Origin: Acanthosepion esculentum
Lineage: Eukaryota > Mollusca > Cephalopoda > Sepiida > Sepiidae
Length of the DNA: 64,000 nt
NCBI GenBank assembly: GCA_964036315.1
Contig: OZ038478.1
Coordinates: forward strand, 140,236,156-140,300,155
Direction: 5' to 3'
Shown: positions 45,932 through 57,164 of the stretch, piece after piece
Layout: each line of letters opens with the position of its first letter
Position numbering within the stretch: position 1 is the stretch's first letter
Program-made: the position numbers and the translations under genes
Notes under the pieces: model-generated
Told to the model about the DNA's origin: nothing
The model's database searches: none
Seen by the model: only the letters and a program-made list of their open reading frames with translations

Positions 45932-46262
45932 TCAGCAACGAGTTCCCTAACCACCTTATAAACCACCAAATTAGACAATTTCTCCCCAAAGTAAGTAATA
46001 ACGATAGTGAGCACACAGTCAAAAATCACATACACATTTATTACAAAAACCAAATGCACATTAACTATAAACAAGACGAATCTTCACTAAGATATATTAT
46101 AAAGAAATACACTACCCCAATTGACCCGAATAAAAAAATCAAATTAATTATCTATTATAAAAAATTTAAGACATCTAACCTTATCCTCAAAAATAACAAC
46201 ACGCCAACTAAATCAAAATTACAAAGAACGAACATTATCTATGAGTTCAAATGCCCCTTAAT
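45932..46262 (+). pseudogene. PLE RT-to-GIY-YIG linker, inverted 5' part
   Basis: Plus strand: NEFPNHLINHQIRQFLPKVS, IYYKNQMHINYKQDESSLRY, IIKKYTTPIDPNKKIKLIIY and ending LQRTNIIYEFKCPL at 46260. This is the basic linker before the GIY-YIG domain, in one open frame. It stops at the same codon where the minus-strand half begins, sharing 44 identical bases with it in reverse. After 46262 the sequence switches to a LINE. RT catalytic motifs are missing. Confidence 0.8.
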
Positions 46263-46800
46263 ATCTGTCGACGAGACCGAACTCGCCATTCAGATCACCC
46301 AGGCTACGATCACTAAATGATCACGCGCTAGCTACCTGTCCCCTGTCTATATCCGGGTCCAGAATGGCATTCCAGTCCCCCAGTAAGACTAAGCGCGACG
46401 AATCCACCTGGAACGATCCCAACTGCCGATAAAACGAGCGACACTTCATCTGGCCTGTAGACGCATAAACCGCAACGACCAGAAACGAACTATTGTTCAC
46501 GGCAATATCAGCCAAGATCAAGCGGTACCCCGCATTGACGGGAACAAGGTCCACGCTCGCACTCAGGATACACTTAACCAGCAAGGAAACACCTTTAACC
46601 AGCAAGGAAATATCTTGTTTCCATGCCAATAGAGGAAGATGATGAGTTGCTTGGGGAGTTTGAACTATTATTATATAACTTGTACGAGATTCCATTAATT
46701 TCAGCTTTCTGTGCCAACACGGGATTTGTGGACGAATTCCCGAATATCTCTCATCTTTAGTCCCTGTTGTATAAGATTTAGTTGTATCTGCCGACACTGT
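46263..46800 (-). pseudogene. LINE endonuclease fragment (L1/Tx1-like)
   Basis: Minus frame 46797-46321: ISLLVKGVSLLVKCILSASV, DLVPVNAGYRLILADIAVNN, FLVVAVYASTGQMKCRSFYR and LVLLGDWNAILDPDIDRGQ, the central EN blocks with the catalytic GDWNA. After a TGA it continues SFSDRSLGDLNGEFGLVDRY to 46263, where the PLE joins. The EN start and everything 3' of it are missing. Repeated LLVKGVSLLVKC reflects a short internal duplication. Loss of the 3' side is unusual, since LINE copies normally lose the 5' side. Confidence 0.8.
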
Positions 46801-48000
46801 GGTTTGAAACTAGATAGTTTCCATTATTAAGTATATAACAGGATTTTAAAGGAAGTGAATAAATTGGAAGTAGCGTGATGACTATACGAACATTGTTCCC
46901 TCTTTTTGCCTATCCATTATTGCTATACCTTCACTTTCTCTACCTTATTATTTTACGGATTACAATTCTATTCTGATCATTATACTATTTGGCCATTACT
47001 ACTTGAACAAGTATTATTAGTGTGGATAGTATTGGAAGGCGTTACTATTAGTACTGGCGTCTACCAAGTCTTGAATATAACGAGAATTTTTGGAAGTAAT
47101 AACGAGTTTTCAATTGATATGGCAAAAGTGACAGTAGAAGCCGTAAAAAACACAAAGTCCGCTGCCATTAAAATTTACCACTCTTAGACTCAGTAAACGT
47201 ATTTTTAGCAAAAGCGCAAAGATTATTGTAAAATGGTCTCTGAGACTGTCGTTATTTCTTCTGACGTTTCTTTGGTTCTCTGCAATAACTAAGAATATCA
47301 TTAAGCATGTCGTTAAAGTCTGCCCTCTCATGACTTGCATGAGAGTCGGCTCTTCAAAAATTTCTGCTCTGTTCATAGTTGACATTTCTGATTCTGTCGT
47401 TTATTTGGTCGTCCGTCTTCTTTCATATCCCTTTTTGAAGTTGCAACAACAAATCACTTAAAACAAAACTTGTGACAGATGGTTGGTAATTATTTATGAG
47501 ACTTCCTGATCGAGATTTGATCAAGTACATATCTGATTGCCTATAGGCCACTGGAATCTTGGATTGCGTAGAATTACAAGGTGATGAACTTCAACAATGG
47601 GATCCCGAAAACTGTGTGTTTTATCCGGATTCATAATCACAGGATTAAACATACAATCTCCAAAGAGAGAACTGCGTTGCCTGCACCAGCAAGACTAATG
47701 GGTAGGTAAACCACGCAGGCTGTCGAAATTTCCTGCCACAATCACACGTTGTAGATGGTTGCAAATCCATGCGATTATGATTTGAAACAGTCAGATGGAT
47801 GATGTAATTTCCCTCTCTGCTATATACACCCAGAGGACATGTTTTGTTTGGTGTGATAGTCAAAATTTGTTTTAGTATTTCTATCTATCCAGCATGACAC
47901 CCAAACTTTCGCGGTGGTGGTGGGGGGGTCAAATCGAATTTCCGAAGAAACATGTTACTTTACAGAGAGACATGGTTCAATTTCTCCAGGGTGCTGACGT
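46801..48000. other. Mixed sequence, no gene recognised
   Basis: Short frames at 46906-47187, 47110-47385 and 47645-47863 lack domains. GGTGGTGGTGGGGGGG at about 47914-47929 is a small G-rich tract. Confidence 0.35.
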
Positions 48001-48003
48001 TCA

Positions 48004-48004
<1 letters not shown>

Positions 48005-48084
<80 letters not shown>
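48005..48084. repeat. (TA)n(TG)n microsatellite
   Basis: TA tract followed by TG tract. Confidence 0.95.
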
Positions 48085-48085
<1 letters not shown>

Positions 48086-48317
48086 AAGTGTTGTTGTGTG
48101 TGTGAATACAACACACATACTCACTGACCAAGATCACGACTCGGAATTTCATGCACAACTCAATATTCAGGATCTGAGTATGTATTGGTTGCTACGTAAT
48201 TTAAATTTGTAAAAATATATCTGGTTATCTGATATTGGCGCAGATATACATTATACTGTGATTCAATTTCGCTTTAATTTTGAATATTATATTTCATTCA
48301 AAATAATCGGTATACAT

Positions 48318-48397
48318 ATATATATATATATATGAAAAAAGAATATTTAAAGTTGTAAATATAATTCTTTCAATAATTAAAGTGTCATTAAATATTC

Positions 48398-48444
<47 letters not shown>

Positions 48445-48580
48445 GTTGTATAATTGCATATATGAGTGTCTGTGTGTATATATATGCATATGTGTATGGT
48501 TATATATGTGTGTGAACATGTGGATATGTTTATATGTATATATATACGTTTCTGTTTATGTTTATATGCATGCATGAGTG

Positions 48581-48625
<45 letters not shown>

Positions 48626-48680
48626 CCATATATATGTATATGTATGTATTTGCGCCTATTTATATATATATATGTAGTTG
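48318..48680. repeat. Cluster of (TA)n tracts
   Basis: TA tracts at about 48318-48333, 48402-48442, 48584-48622 and 48660-48672 with TATG/TGTG sequence between. Confidence 0.9.
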
Positions 48681-49391
48681 TGTATGTTTGTATATACATA
48701 AGCGTTTTTGTGCATATAAATAGTAGGTTTTATATTAATATATATGAAAATATTTTATTTTAATTTTGGATTTGTAAAGTGTAGGAGATATTACTTGTTT
48801 TGTCTTATTATTCTTGATTATACAACACATTTCCCTTATAAATGCCCTCGTTTTTAGTTGGCCCCACTTCTTCCTCCTCCCTCTCTCATCTTTCTTCTAT
48901 ACATGATGTTAGAGATGCAACCCATACGGAAATTGTTCTTATATGCATCGGCTGTATGAATTGGCTGGATTTTAATTTTAGATATTATAATTTTTATAGT
49001 GTCTAATGTCGTCACAAATGTATCCAGAGGTTTCCGGTTTCTGTTTTTTTTTTAATTTTAGTCAGCGAATTCATATTTATCTGTATTTCACTCATTTAAT
49101 CCGCTGTTTAACTCCTCTCTTTAAAACTTCTCCCTGTTCAATTTTAATCCCCACTTTCACCTTTAGGCCTTTCCTGTACTTCTTTCTTCTGTAATTACCT
49201 CTCTCTAGAGATTACATACATTTCCCTCCCACACTTGCTTCCGACTCTCACACTCTCACTAAAAAAAAAATTATACCCGGGGTTATATATTTTCCGATTT
49301 CGTTTGAATTTTTAGTTCTGATAAATTGGATCGTGAGTACTATTCCAATGTAATAAATTACAACCATGGGATATTAGCGATTGATCTTTTT

Positions 49392-49395
<4 letters not shown>
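48681..49395. other. AT-rich spacer, nothing recognised
   Basis: No coding or RNA motif visible. Confidence 0.4.

Positions 49396-49482
<87 letters not shown>
49396..49482. repeat. (TA)n microsatellite
   Basis: About 87 bases of uninterrupted TA. Confidence 0.95.
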
Positions 49483-49485
<3 letters not shown>

Positions 49486-49767
49486 CTCTGTCCTAGACAT
49501 TGTGTTCTACATGGATTCTATCCTCTTGGAAAATTATATCCTTTTACTGATCCTATTCCAATGATTCCTAGCTCATTCAAAGGCCATAGAAATATTAGGC
49601 GCATGAAACGATTTTCGTTGAGCTCAGTCTCAGGGTTGCCAGATTATGCAAGGTTAAAAATATATATTAATATATTTTACTAGCCTTTATAGTTGCTTTC
49701 ATTGTTCAAGGGAAGTCAAATTTATTTTCCATTTGTATTCAAATTTTCCGTATATGTTTATTATAAA

Positions 49768-49797
49768 CTAGCTTGAAAGCCGCACTATCACGCGGCA
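49768..49797 (-). mobile_element. Helitron 3' terminus
   Basis: On the minus strand: hairpin GCCGCGTGATAGTGCGGC, eight bases TTTCAAG-, then CTAG (49771-49768) followed by T. This is the standard Helitron 3' end. The body of the element on the higher-coordinate side is not identifiable. Confidence 0.65.
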
Positions 49798-49810
49798 TTT
49801 AAGCTAGCTC

Positions 49811-50149
49811 CTGTGATGGACTCTTGGTTTGGTCATCATAACAAAAGGGAGGACTAGATGCGATATGCATCAATAAATTACAGAAGAACTCAAAGTTGAT
49901 CGCTGTATTTAAGTATTGAATTAATGTTTAACCTTCCTTTTAAAAGTCCAACGATAATTCTTCAGCTGCCACTTAATTTAAGGACGATTTCATGTAGGTA
50001 GATCATTATTTTCCGTATAAACAATTATTTTTATTTCATGGGTGACTGAACAAGTTGAAATTTATGAGATAAAATTAATATAATTAAAAGATGGGACAAT
50101 AGAAATTTGAATTATTTATACATTCAACATTTGTATATTTAGAGAAACA
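49811..50149. other. Spacer, possible Helitron interior
   Basis: No motif beyond the terminus at 49768. Confidence 0.3.
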
Positions 50150-51369
50150 TACTGTGGGCAATAAGTTTTTAGCTACACTTAATTACAGCAATTTAGCTTG
50201 TGTAATAGTGTCTCTTCGTTTTTTGCAGAGAATACCGTGTTAGTATCAAAATACTGTCATCTATGTACGACAATTGACTTTTATTTTGCAATAAAAGTTC
50301 GCGGAAATAAAGTAATTGGTGAATTTCATCGAGGGCAATTAATAGGATGGTATCAGTGCGACAAATAGAGAAATTGCTAGGTTTTTCCAGTTTAATCATC
50401 AAAGGGTTAATAATATTGTCAAGAAATTTAATGAAGAATTTCATTGTCGTGTGGAACAACGTCCAGGAAGACCAAGCCTCGTGTCTGCGCAAATGAAAAG
50501 GGCGCTGAAGAGAGACATCATCAGAAACCGTCGTCAAAGATGTCGCCAACAGCATGGAAATGTCGCCATATGTCGTGGGAAAGATTCTGAAAGAGCTAGA
50601 CTATCAAAGAAAAGTCGCAAGAAGGAAGCCCTGGATTTCAGGAATTAACAGGTACAGGCGTATGGACTGGGCGAGAGCAAAGCAAAGGTTATGAATTTTG
50701 GCGGTCTGCAATTTGGATAGATGAAAGTAAATTCTGCCAATTTTTGAATTCGAGACAGGTTTATGTTTAGAGAAATCAGAATGAGACTTGGTACACTGAA
50801 TGTCTGCAAGCGACTGTGTAAAATGGAGGGATTGTAGTAAGGTTGTTGTATAGAGGGAAATCTGAGCTAATTCTTGGTGACGAGCAGTTAAATGGTCCAA
50901 AATACTGTCAAATATTAGAGAAAAGATTACTCCACTATTTCAAATAAAAAAAAAGATTTTCAAGAAAAAGAAACGTCATGTCATACGAGCAAAGTATCAA
51001 AGGCCTGGAAGAAATCGCAAGGAATCAAGTCACTGCCATGGGTAGCCCAAAGTCCTGACATGTATCCGTTAGAGCACGTTTGGGAGCACCTTCACTGAAA
51101 ACTTTGAGAGCGTGCAACCAAAATCACGTCAGTGGCTACCCTGAAAGTAACATTGCTAAATGATTGGTAAAATATGGATCAGACGATTGTTAATAACTTG
51201 ATCAAATCCATGAAAAATCGAATACAAGCACTGGAACTAACAAAATGAAGACCTGCTCTATACCAGTTCCATAATACCGTATATTTATTTTGAGTAGGGA
51301 TTACGTAATTAAATTTTGAAATTAGATCTAGTTTATTTCTGCTGGCTAAAACCTTTTCGTAGGCCACTA
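50150..51369 (+). mobile_element. Tc1-like element, worn
   Basis: Left end TACTGTGGGC...GTTTTTAGCT at 50150 and right end, read on the minus strand, TATAGTGGCC...GGTTTTAGCC at about 51369 are loosely similar, each with TA outside. Length of about 1.2 kb and the transposase between them fit a Tc1-family transposon. Confidence 0.6.
50320..51245 (+). pseudogene. Tc1-like transposase, frameshifted
   Basis: In shifting frames: VNNIVKKFNEEFHCRVEQRP with GRPSLVSAQMKRALKRDI (HTH and GRPR-type hook), MSPYVVGKILKELDYQRKVA and RRKPWISGINRYRRMDWARA, then WIDESKFC-like catalytic start near 50718, CLQATVXNGGIV-like near 50805, SLPWVAQSPDMYPLEHVWEH at about 51035-51095, and TIVNNLIKSMKNRIQALELT at the end (51240). 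The order is that of a complete Tc1 protein of about 340 residues. The region of the second catalytic aspartate is largely lost in an A-rich patch (50940-50970). Not functional. Confidence 0.8.
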
Positions 51370-51775
51370 TAATAGATAATTAAGTAAAACTTGTATTATG
51401 GAATCCATATGACTAAATGGGAATTGGAGCTCAATTCTCCAAGGAATTATGAAATTAACAGGCCCCTGCTATACTTTATAGGGATTTAGTATTTACTCGA
51501 CACGCACATGCACACGGTGTATCGTTATGATACCAGTTCGGTTTCATGTGGGGAGCTCGATCGCGTGCACCCGGCCTCGAAAAAAAAAAGGCCCGATCAC
51601 CCGCAACCTTTGGTCGCACTCTCCTTTGTTCCAGCTCCTGTCCCTCTCTCTGGTGCAATGCGAGGGCGCGGCCGCCGGCACCTGTTCCCCATTGCTGAGA
51701 GCCTCTCAGCATAATGTTCCTCAGATGTAGCTCTGCTCTTTGATGTATAATGCTCTCTCCCCCACCCACCCATCT
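51370..51775. other. GC-rich island of unknown origin
   Basis: 51530-51720 is much richer in G and C than its surroundings (GCGCGGCCGCCGGCACC). Overlapping frames on both strands lack domains. Possibly part of an unrecognised SINE or retroelement leader. Confidence 0.3.
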
Positions 51776-51802
51776 CTCTCTTTCTCTCTCTCTCTCTATC
51801 TC

Positions 51803-51861
<59 letters not shown>
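51776..51861. repeat. (CT)n(TATC)n(TA)n microsatellite
   Basis: CT, then TATC, then TA tracts in series. Confidence 0.95.
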
Positions 51862-51867
<6 letters not shown>

Positions 51868-52794
51868 ATTTCTGTCTGTGCGAATCAAGATGCGGCCTAT
51901 GACCTTGAAGAAATATTGATGAAACTTTGCATACATGTTAAACTAACATGTCGACCTTTTACTAGGCTAATTGTTTTTTTAATAAAAAAAGGTGAATCTA
52001 GGTCCCACGATTGCCTCGCACCGTCGGTCGGTTCTACGCGAAACTCTGTTTACATGTGTTTAATCGCTGGAGATATTTTATCCTCGCAAATGTTTTTCAG
52101 AAATTCAGATACGCGAGTTAGGAAATAATAACTTTTAAATAGCTTAAACTTCAAACCAGATAATGATCTTAGATCAATTGAAAAAGATTTCGGGAGCAAA
52201 ATCTGAATGAATCTCAGTTTATTTTCTCAATAAAATCTTTATTTAACACATTAATTCATCATAATCTTTCTTTTAAATAATATCACTTCAAAATAATTAA
52301 TTGATTTACATTGAAAAAAAATAATTTAGTTTAAATTTTGTCATGTGCCTCATTAAATTCAATAGGTTCGAATTTATTAAATACAAACTAACAGTCTCGA
52401 TCCATTCGGCCATTTAAACGTAAAGTAACATTTAAATTGAGCTTATTTACGAAAAAAAAAATTACTTAACTTCATATTTCAACCTATTCTTAAACGGCAT
52501 ATCGTGGTTGTGTGTGTTGGTGCTCTCTGTGGAATATCAACCTGTTTGAAGGTCTCATTCGTTCTATATAGCACCTGAGTGACAAATAACATAGCTGTGA
52601 AAATAGTCATCCTTCTTTTTAAAAAAATCCAATCGTCCCTAAACGGCATGAGCCCCGTACACTCCCCGTTCTGTTTTACTTTTAATTACAGCGGTTAAAT
52701 TAGATGATATCAGTCCGAATCCTGACTAAATGCGAAACTGAAATCAAAAATTTAATGAAGAATTTATTTTTAAAACCTTTTCCTCCATTCACTA
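51862..52794. other. Possible Helitron 5' part; no ORF assigned
   Basis: GGCAATTTCTGTCTGTGCGA and the following TGATGAAACTTTGCATACAT resemble the start of dispersed Helitron-like elements. It lies upstream of the Helitron helicase and may belong to the same element. The 88-codon frame at 51862 is probably not a gene. Confidence 0.3.
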
Positions 52795-54420
52795 TGGAAA
52801 TCTTTGTACATAATCTCTTCGGAAGATAATTTTCCTCTAATGAGGCAATTTGGCGCAACCTCGTCTAAGAAATACACGGGCGGGATCCAACAGTGGTGAC
52901 TCTAACTGTTCATATTGAAAATGGCCATCATATATATTTTACAGAAGACACTGCTCGAAACATAGTTAAATGTACTAGAAACAGCTTTCTTCAATTTAAA
53001 AAGTGACCTGCTTGCCCGAACATTGCTGTAAGCTGAGCTCCCATCTACTAAAACTGGGCACACAACAGATGCTGCAAGATCAACAAGAAGCACAAGTTGA
53101 GGGCTGGGAAGAATATGCTGTCATCAGAATCGAGATAAACGTGCGGGTTTACACTGTGCACCCCAATCATCAGTGCTTCTTTATGTGTTTGCTGCTGCAC
53201 ACTGTCAGAAGTTCTACATCTTTCAGAGACCTGCAAAGATATAATGGTGAAGTCTGTACGACCTACAGAGATGCATTCACGACACATGGATTACTGGAGG
53301 ACGATACGCACTGGACCAGACAGCAGTCAGCAGAGTACCAATTCAACAGCATCATCTATTTTCCCAAGTCTAGATGACATGTGGCTTGGGTGAACCTCCC
53401 AAGCTTTGGGCGAACCACAAAACCAGCATTACAGCATTAGTTGATCTGGACACTCGAGTGAAACGTATGGGAGGCCAAGGAACTGACATATTTGGCCTAC
53501 GTAAAGCAGAGGAGGCAGCAAACAATCTCACAATTATCTACATGCTGGTGTTCAGATATGACCCCAAGGGAATGATGGCGTATATAACTGATAAGTAACG
53601 CAAAAAAATGGAAGAGACTAACTGGATGACGTCAAATGAAACATGTTGCTCTAGCAGTGGGGTCAAGTGAAATAGTTGCAATCCTGTTAAATGGTAGCTG
53701 CAGAACTCATTCGTACTTCAAATTCCCTTTGGACCTGTCCAAAAAAGAGAAGTCAACCTGAAACATCAGGCATGGTTCTATAAAAGGCACACTACTAAGT
53801 GATTGCAAATTGATCATCTGGGAACTGGCTGAGAACCTTGCCATTATAGTTCCAAAAATGTTGCATTTGATGATCTGATCACCAAACTGCTTCTACAGTT
53901 ACCTGGTGAGTCGCAGCTACAATTTCATTGACGCTGTACTAAACGCCGATGAAGCTTTGAATTATCCCGTTGAATTTTTGAATAGCCAAACTGAACCAAC
54001 CTCAAAATTTGCAACTCAAGATTGGAGCACTTGTGATGATACTAACTAAACTTGATCTACCGGAATCTTTTCAATGGCACACGACTTACAATTATGATGA
54101 TGTCATCTTCAAGGCGACAATGCTAACTGGCAAAGACTGTGGTGAGGCTGTACTCATTGCTAGAATTCCAATTATTCCCTCTGATATGTCTTTCAAGTTC
54201 AAGCAGCAGCATTTCTTGATGGAACAGTGATATACCATCAGCATTTATAAAACTGAGGGGCAGTCCTTGAAGGTAGTAACCATGACCTTGTAGAACCGTT
54301 TTTTTCCCATAGCCAACATTATGTGTGATGTTCAAGAGTCGGCAATCCCAATCATTTGTTTATTTTTACTCCACATAGAAAGGTCAAAAATGTAATTCAT
54401 CAAGGAGGTCTACAAACCTG
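52795..54420 (+). pseudogene. Helitron helicase (PIF1-like) remnant
   Basis: In changing plus-strand frames: EIHGRDPTVVTLTVHIENGH and HIYFTEDTARNIVKCTRNSF (region before the helicase), EINVRVYTVHPNHQCFFMCL with LLHTVRSSTSFRDLQRYNGE and HWTRQQSAEY (53140-53330), then helicase blocks: SSEIVAILLNGSCRTHSYFK (53668-53720) and SDCKLIIWE (canonical CKLIIWDE), next ALVMILTKLDLPESFQWH and ILTGKDCGEAVLIARIPIIP (54020-54190; the A/M before LTGK differs) and finally CSRVGNPNHLFIFTPHRK ending about 54418. This is the C-terminal half of a Helitron Rep/Hel protein, which unwinds DNA during rolling-circle transposition. Walker A is not intact, frames shift several times, and no Rep HUH motif is visible. The order matches the family throughout. 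Confidence 0.82.
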
Positions 54421-54898
54421 ATAAGAAACACCCAACCATCAGGTGTTTATAACTTAGCTGTAATATCTGTCAGTGTTGAAAATCTTGTGTTTTCTCTATA
54501 TGTTATTCTCCTTGTAAATCTATATAGAAATAAATTTACTGGTCTATTGCGAAACTATGTCAGTTTATTTGTCCATCTATTGTGAATTTATTATAACATT
54601 AATCCTCCTAAGAGCTATATTCTCTGTGAAAGTACAAAGTACTACTTGCTTTGAATTGCTACTTTCGCATAACCGATTTGTCTGTTATTACGTAAATAGT
54701 TTACGATTTTGGTATTCATAAATTATTAGTATTTCAACCCAAAACGCCTAGTGGTGGCGGTTGGGTACTCTCTGTGAAAACACAACATACTTTTTCAATG
54801 ATACATATTGGAACTGTTACTTTCGGATAACTGAAGAAAGGATATGAGAAAGGTAACTCGGGATAACATCCGCTTTCTTGGAAATACTGGGTACGTCA

Positions 54899-54900
<2 letters not shown>
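54421..54900. other. Helitron 3' flank with a diverged direct repeat
   Basis: TATTCTCTGTGAAAGTACAA...GCTACTTTCGCATAAC (54617-54674) recurs loosely at 54768-54833 (TACTCTCTGTGAAAACACAA...GTTACTTTCGGATAAC). CAACCcaaaac...gGTTGGG near 54736-54766 is a short inverted repeat. No CTRR terminus was recognised. Confidence 0.4.
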
Positions 54901-54976
<76 letters not shown>

Positions 54977-54990
54977 ATGTGTGTGTATGT
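54901..54990. repeat. (TA)n(TG)n microsatellite
   Basis: TA tract then TG tract with TATG interruptions. Confidence 0.95.
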
Positions 54991-55029
54991 GCGTGTGTAT
55001 GAATTCAAAATTGCACAAAAATAATTTGA

Positions 55030-55330
55030 AATACGAAAGAGTAAATTTATTAAATAAAAATGTCTTTGGCTTCAACCATGACCTCCAGACATCTTAGGAA
55101 TATCCTGCAACTCCTCTTGACGTTCACCTTGTTTTCTTGTTTGGTACATACAGCCATAATACTTGCCTTCCGTTAATCTTTGGTGTTAAAATGTTTTTGT
55201 TTGTCTCTCGCTCAACTGCAAAACACACATAATAATCAAGAGGTTTGCAGTCTGAATAGATAGGTGTCCAGATCTAAATGTTTATCTGGTCGCAGAAATT
55301 GCCTGACATCGTTGTATTTAGCCCCTTAGA
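55030..55330 (-). pseudogene. Mariner-like transposase C-terminus
   Basis: Minus strand: PLDYYVCFAVERETNKN (the third catalytic aspartate in PLDYYVW-type sequence), then in another frame FNTKD and KASIMAVCTKQENKVNVKRS, CRIFLRCLEVMVEAKDIFI. This matches the C-terminal end of the mariner-related group with ...NPLDYYVWGVVERETN.... The N-terminus, first two aspartates and inverted repeats are missing. A related but separate fragment is at 57330-57640. Confidence 0.6.
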
Positions 55331-56190
55331 GATGAAAAGTGTGATATAGCTGGAGGCACTTATAGAGAAAGGGAAATCATAAAAGAAATAAAAAAAGGTT
55401 TTGTTTGGGATTATAGGCTATATTTTTCTACTCAAGTATTTGCTTTATTTCTTCTAAGATGGAGTCGCAATAAGAATTGATGTTGGATTATGTTAAGTAT
55501 AATGTGTTCATTTTTTCTAAATTGGATTGGAATATCTCTAAACAGTGAACAGCATTGCGAAACCGAGTCAACACAATTTTAGACGTGTTAACTGATATAA
55601 GCTAGTCGAAGATACCAGTATTTTGGAAAATGGTAGCCTGTATCATGATATTTCGTGGCAGGCATTTTCTTTTTAAATGCTGTAAATAAGGGAGATGTCA
55701 TTGCTCTTTGAACAACATGAAAAAAATGAGACGTGAAATGGAGATCTACAACAAAGATGACGAGGTCTTAGCTTGTAGGGAAGAACGCTGCAGATGTTCT
55801 GATTGCCTCTGTACACCAGAATTCATCCAACTCCTGCAGGAGAAATTGAGGGAAGACCCAAACGAACCTGGGCCTTGGTGCGGGAAATGAGGCTTGCAAT
55901 TTCAGTCATAAATCTGATCTTGAGTGAGGACCTGTCATAAAAGAGAACACTATCGGTCACAAATGTATGCATGCCAAGCGAGGACACTAATTACAAAATA
56001 TTCCTAACCTTAGCTGAAGTACGAGAAGATGAAATGTTTGTCCCAATCTATTTATTCTCTTTCTAGATTATGCACTGAGTATCTACAAGTACAGACGTGA
56101 AGAGATGGGCACTAATCATAAACAATTTACCAAATGTATCGATGTAAATAAATTAATTCAAACTGTCTTTTGAGGACATCTGATCATGTC
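55331..56190. other. Mixed sequence; short cysteine-bearing frame
   Basis: A 60-codon frame at 55708-55890 contains CREERCRCSDCLCTPEF but no domain I recognise. Nothing else supportable. Confidence 0.3.
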
Positions 56191-56194
56191 GTTG

Positions 56195-56405
56195 ACTCAT
56201 TCTCTTGGATGGGGTGAACATCTGATGCGAATGGATGACCACGGGCTACTAAATCAAAACTTTTACTTTCAACTCAAAGAGCGAAATTGGAAAAAAGTGA
56301 GCAAATACAGAGATTCAAAGACATCATAAAACAAAGCATGAAAAAAAATTGTAACATTGACACCAACAGCCGGATTTTCAGTGTAATGGACAGAAATATG
56401 TGGAG

Positions 56406-56410
<5 letters not shown>
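56195..56410 (+). pseudogene. LINE C-terminal fragment ending at (AAT)n
   Basis: Across two frames: a worn WxGHxMRMDDH block (ATCTGATGCGAATGGATGAC), then RFKDIIKQSMKKNCNIDTNS and MDRNMWR. This is the C-terminal signature of RTE/jockey-like LINEs (...RFKDxLKxSLKxCxIDxxxWExxAxDRxxWR). It ends exactly at a (AAT)n tract, the usual simple-repeat tail of such LINEs, so the 3' end is intact while the 5' side is lost. Confidence 0.7.

Positions 56411-56459
<49 letters not shown>
56409..56459. repeat. (AAT)n tail
   Basis: Trinucleotide tract directly after the LINE fragment. Confidence 0.95.
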
Positions 56460-56597
56460 TTGCCTCGCTTACATTCATTATGAACGGTGACAAAATGACG
56501 TCTGTTACAATAAGCGACTCCTGTAAACTATTGCGACTGAAGCAACAAGTGAGAACCAAGGAGAAAATTAAAAATATATGGCGACAATTTACTATTC

Positions 56598-56600
<3 letters not shown>

Positions 56601-56646
<46 letters not shown>
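56601..56646. repeat. (TA)n microsatellite
   Basis: TA tract of about 45 bases. Confidence 0.95.
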
Positions 56647-56649
<3 letters not shown>

Positions 56650-56849
56650 CACTGTTAACATTACCTAATATTCTCTTATTCAGTTGTTTCACTCTAACGA
56701 AATTTTACTTCTTCTCATTACTTTCCTCAGCTTATGGAAATAGAGCAAGTGATCGTTCCGTGTAGAAATATATTTCAGGTATAAGGTGCCAAATTCTCTT
56801 ATGTTTCTTTTCCAAAAAGACTTCGCATGATTATTATATTTGTCTTGTA

Positions 56850-57164
56850 CTAACACAAAACTATAAAAAAAGAAGAAGCAGTAACAACAAAAATCAACAA
56901 TATATGTTTGCAGCCGGAGGTTATGTAGAATAGATGTAAAGAGAATGTCTCAGTCTCTGAGGAATCCAATCTGGCAGACCAACATTTATTTGCCGGGTAC
57001 CAAGTGAAACAGTGATCAGCCGACTTGGAGGTGAACCTTGCTTTTGGCGCTGTCTTAACCACAATGAAAATAACAAATATATAACACAAAACTATCTGCA
57101 TTGACATCTTTGACCCATTCGTCTTATTTTCGACGTTGCACTTACTCATGTTTAAAGAACCCAT
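56850..57164 (-). CDS. Small ORF with signal-peptide-like start (hypothetical)
   Basis: A 104-codon minus frame. An internal Met (residue 20 or 22) begins MSMQIVLCYIFVIFIVVKTA, which looks like a signal peptide: short start, hydrophobic core, small residues. It is followed by PKARFTSKSADHC and a two-cysteine segment CFTWYPANKCWSARL with eight residues between the cysteines. A second hydrophobic run lies at the C-terminus (HILLIFVVTASSFFIVLC). It has no dibasic cleavage site, no recognised family and no transcription evidence, and AT-rich DNA yields hydrophobic frames by chance. It is the only ORF here with secreted-peptide features, so I list it at low confidence. It could be an unrecognised exon or nothing. 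Confidence 0.15.
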   Translation of the reverse strand: MGSLNMSKCNVENKTNGSKMSMQIVLCYIFVIFIVVKTAPKARFTSKSADHCFTWYPANKCWSARLDSSETETFSLHLFYITSGCKHILLIFVVTASSFFIVLC

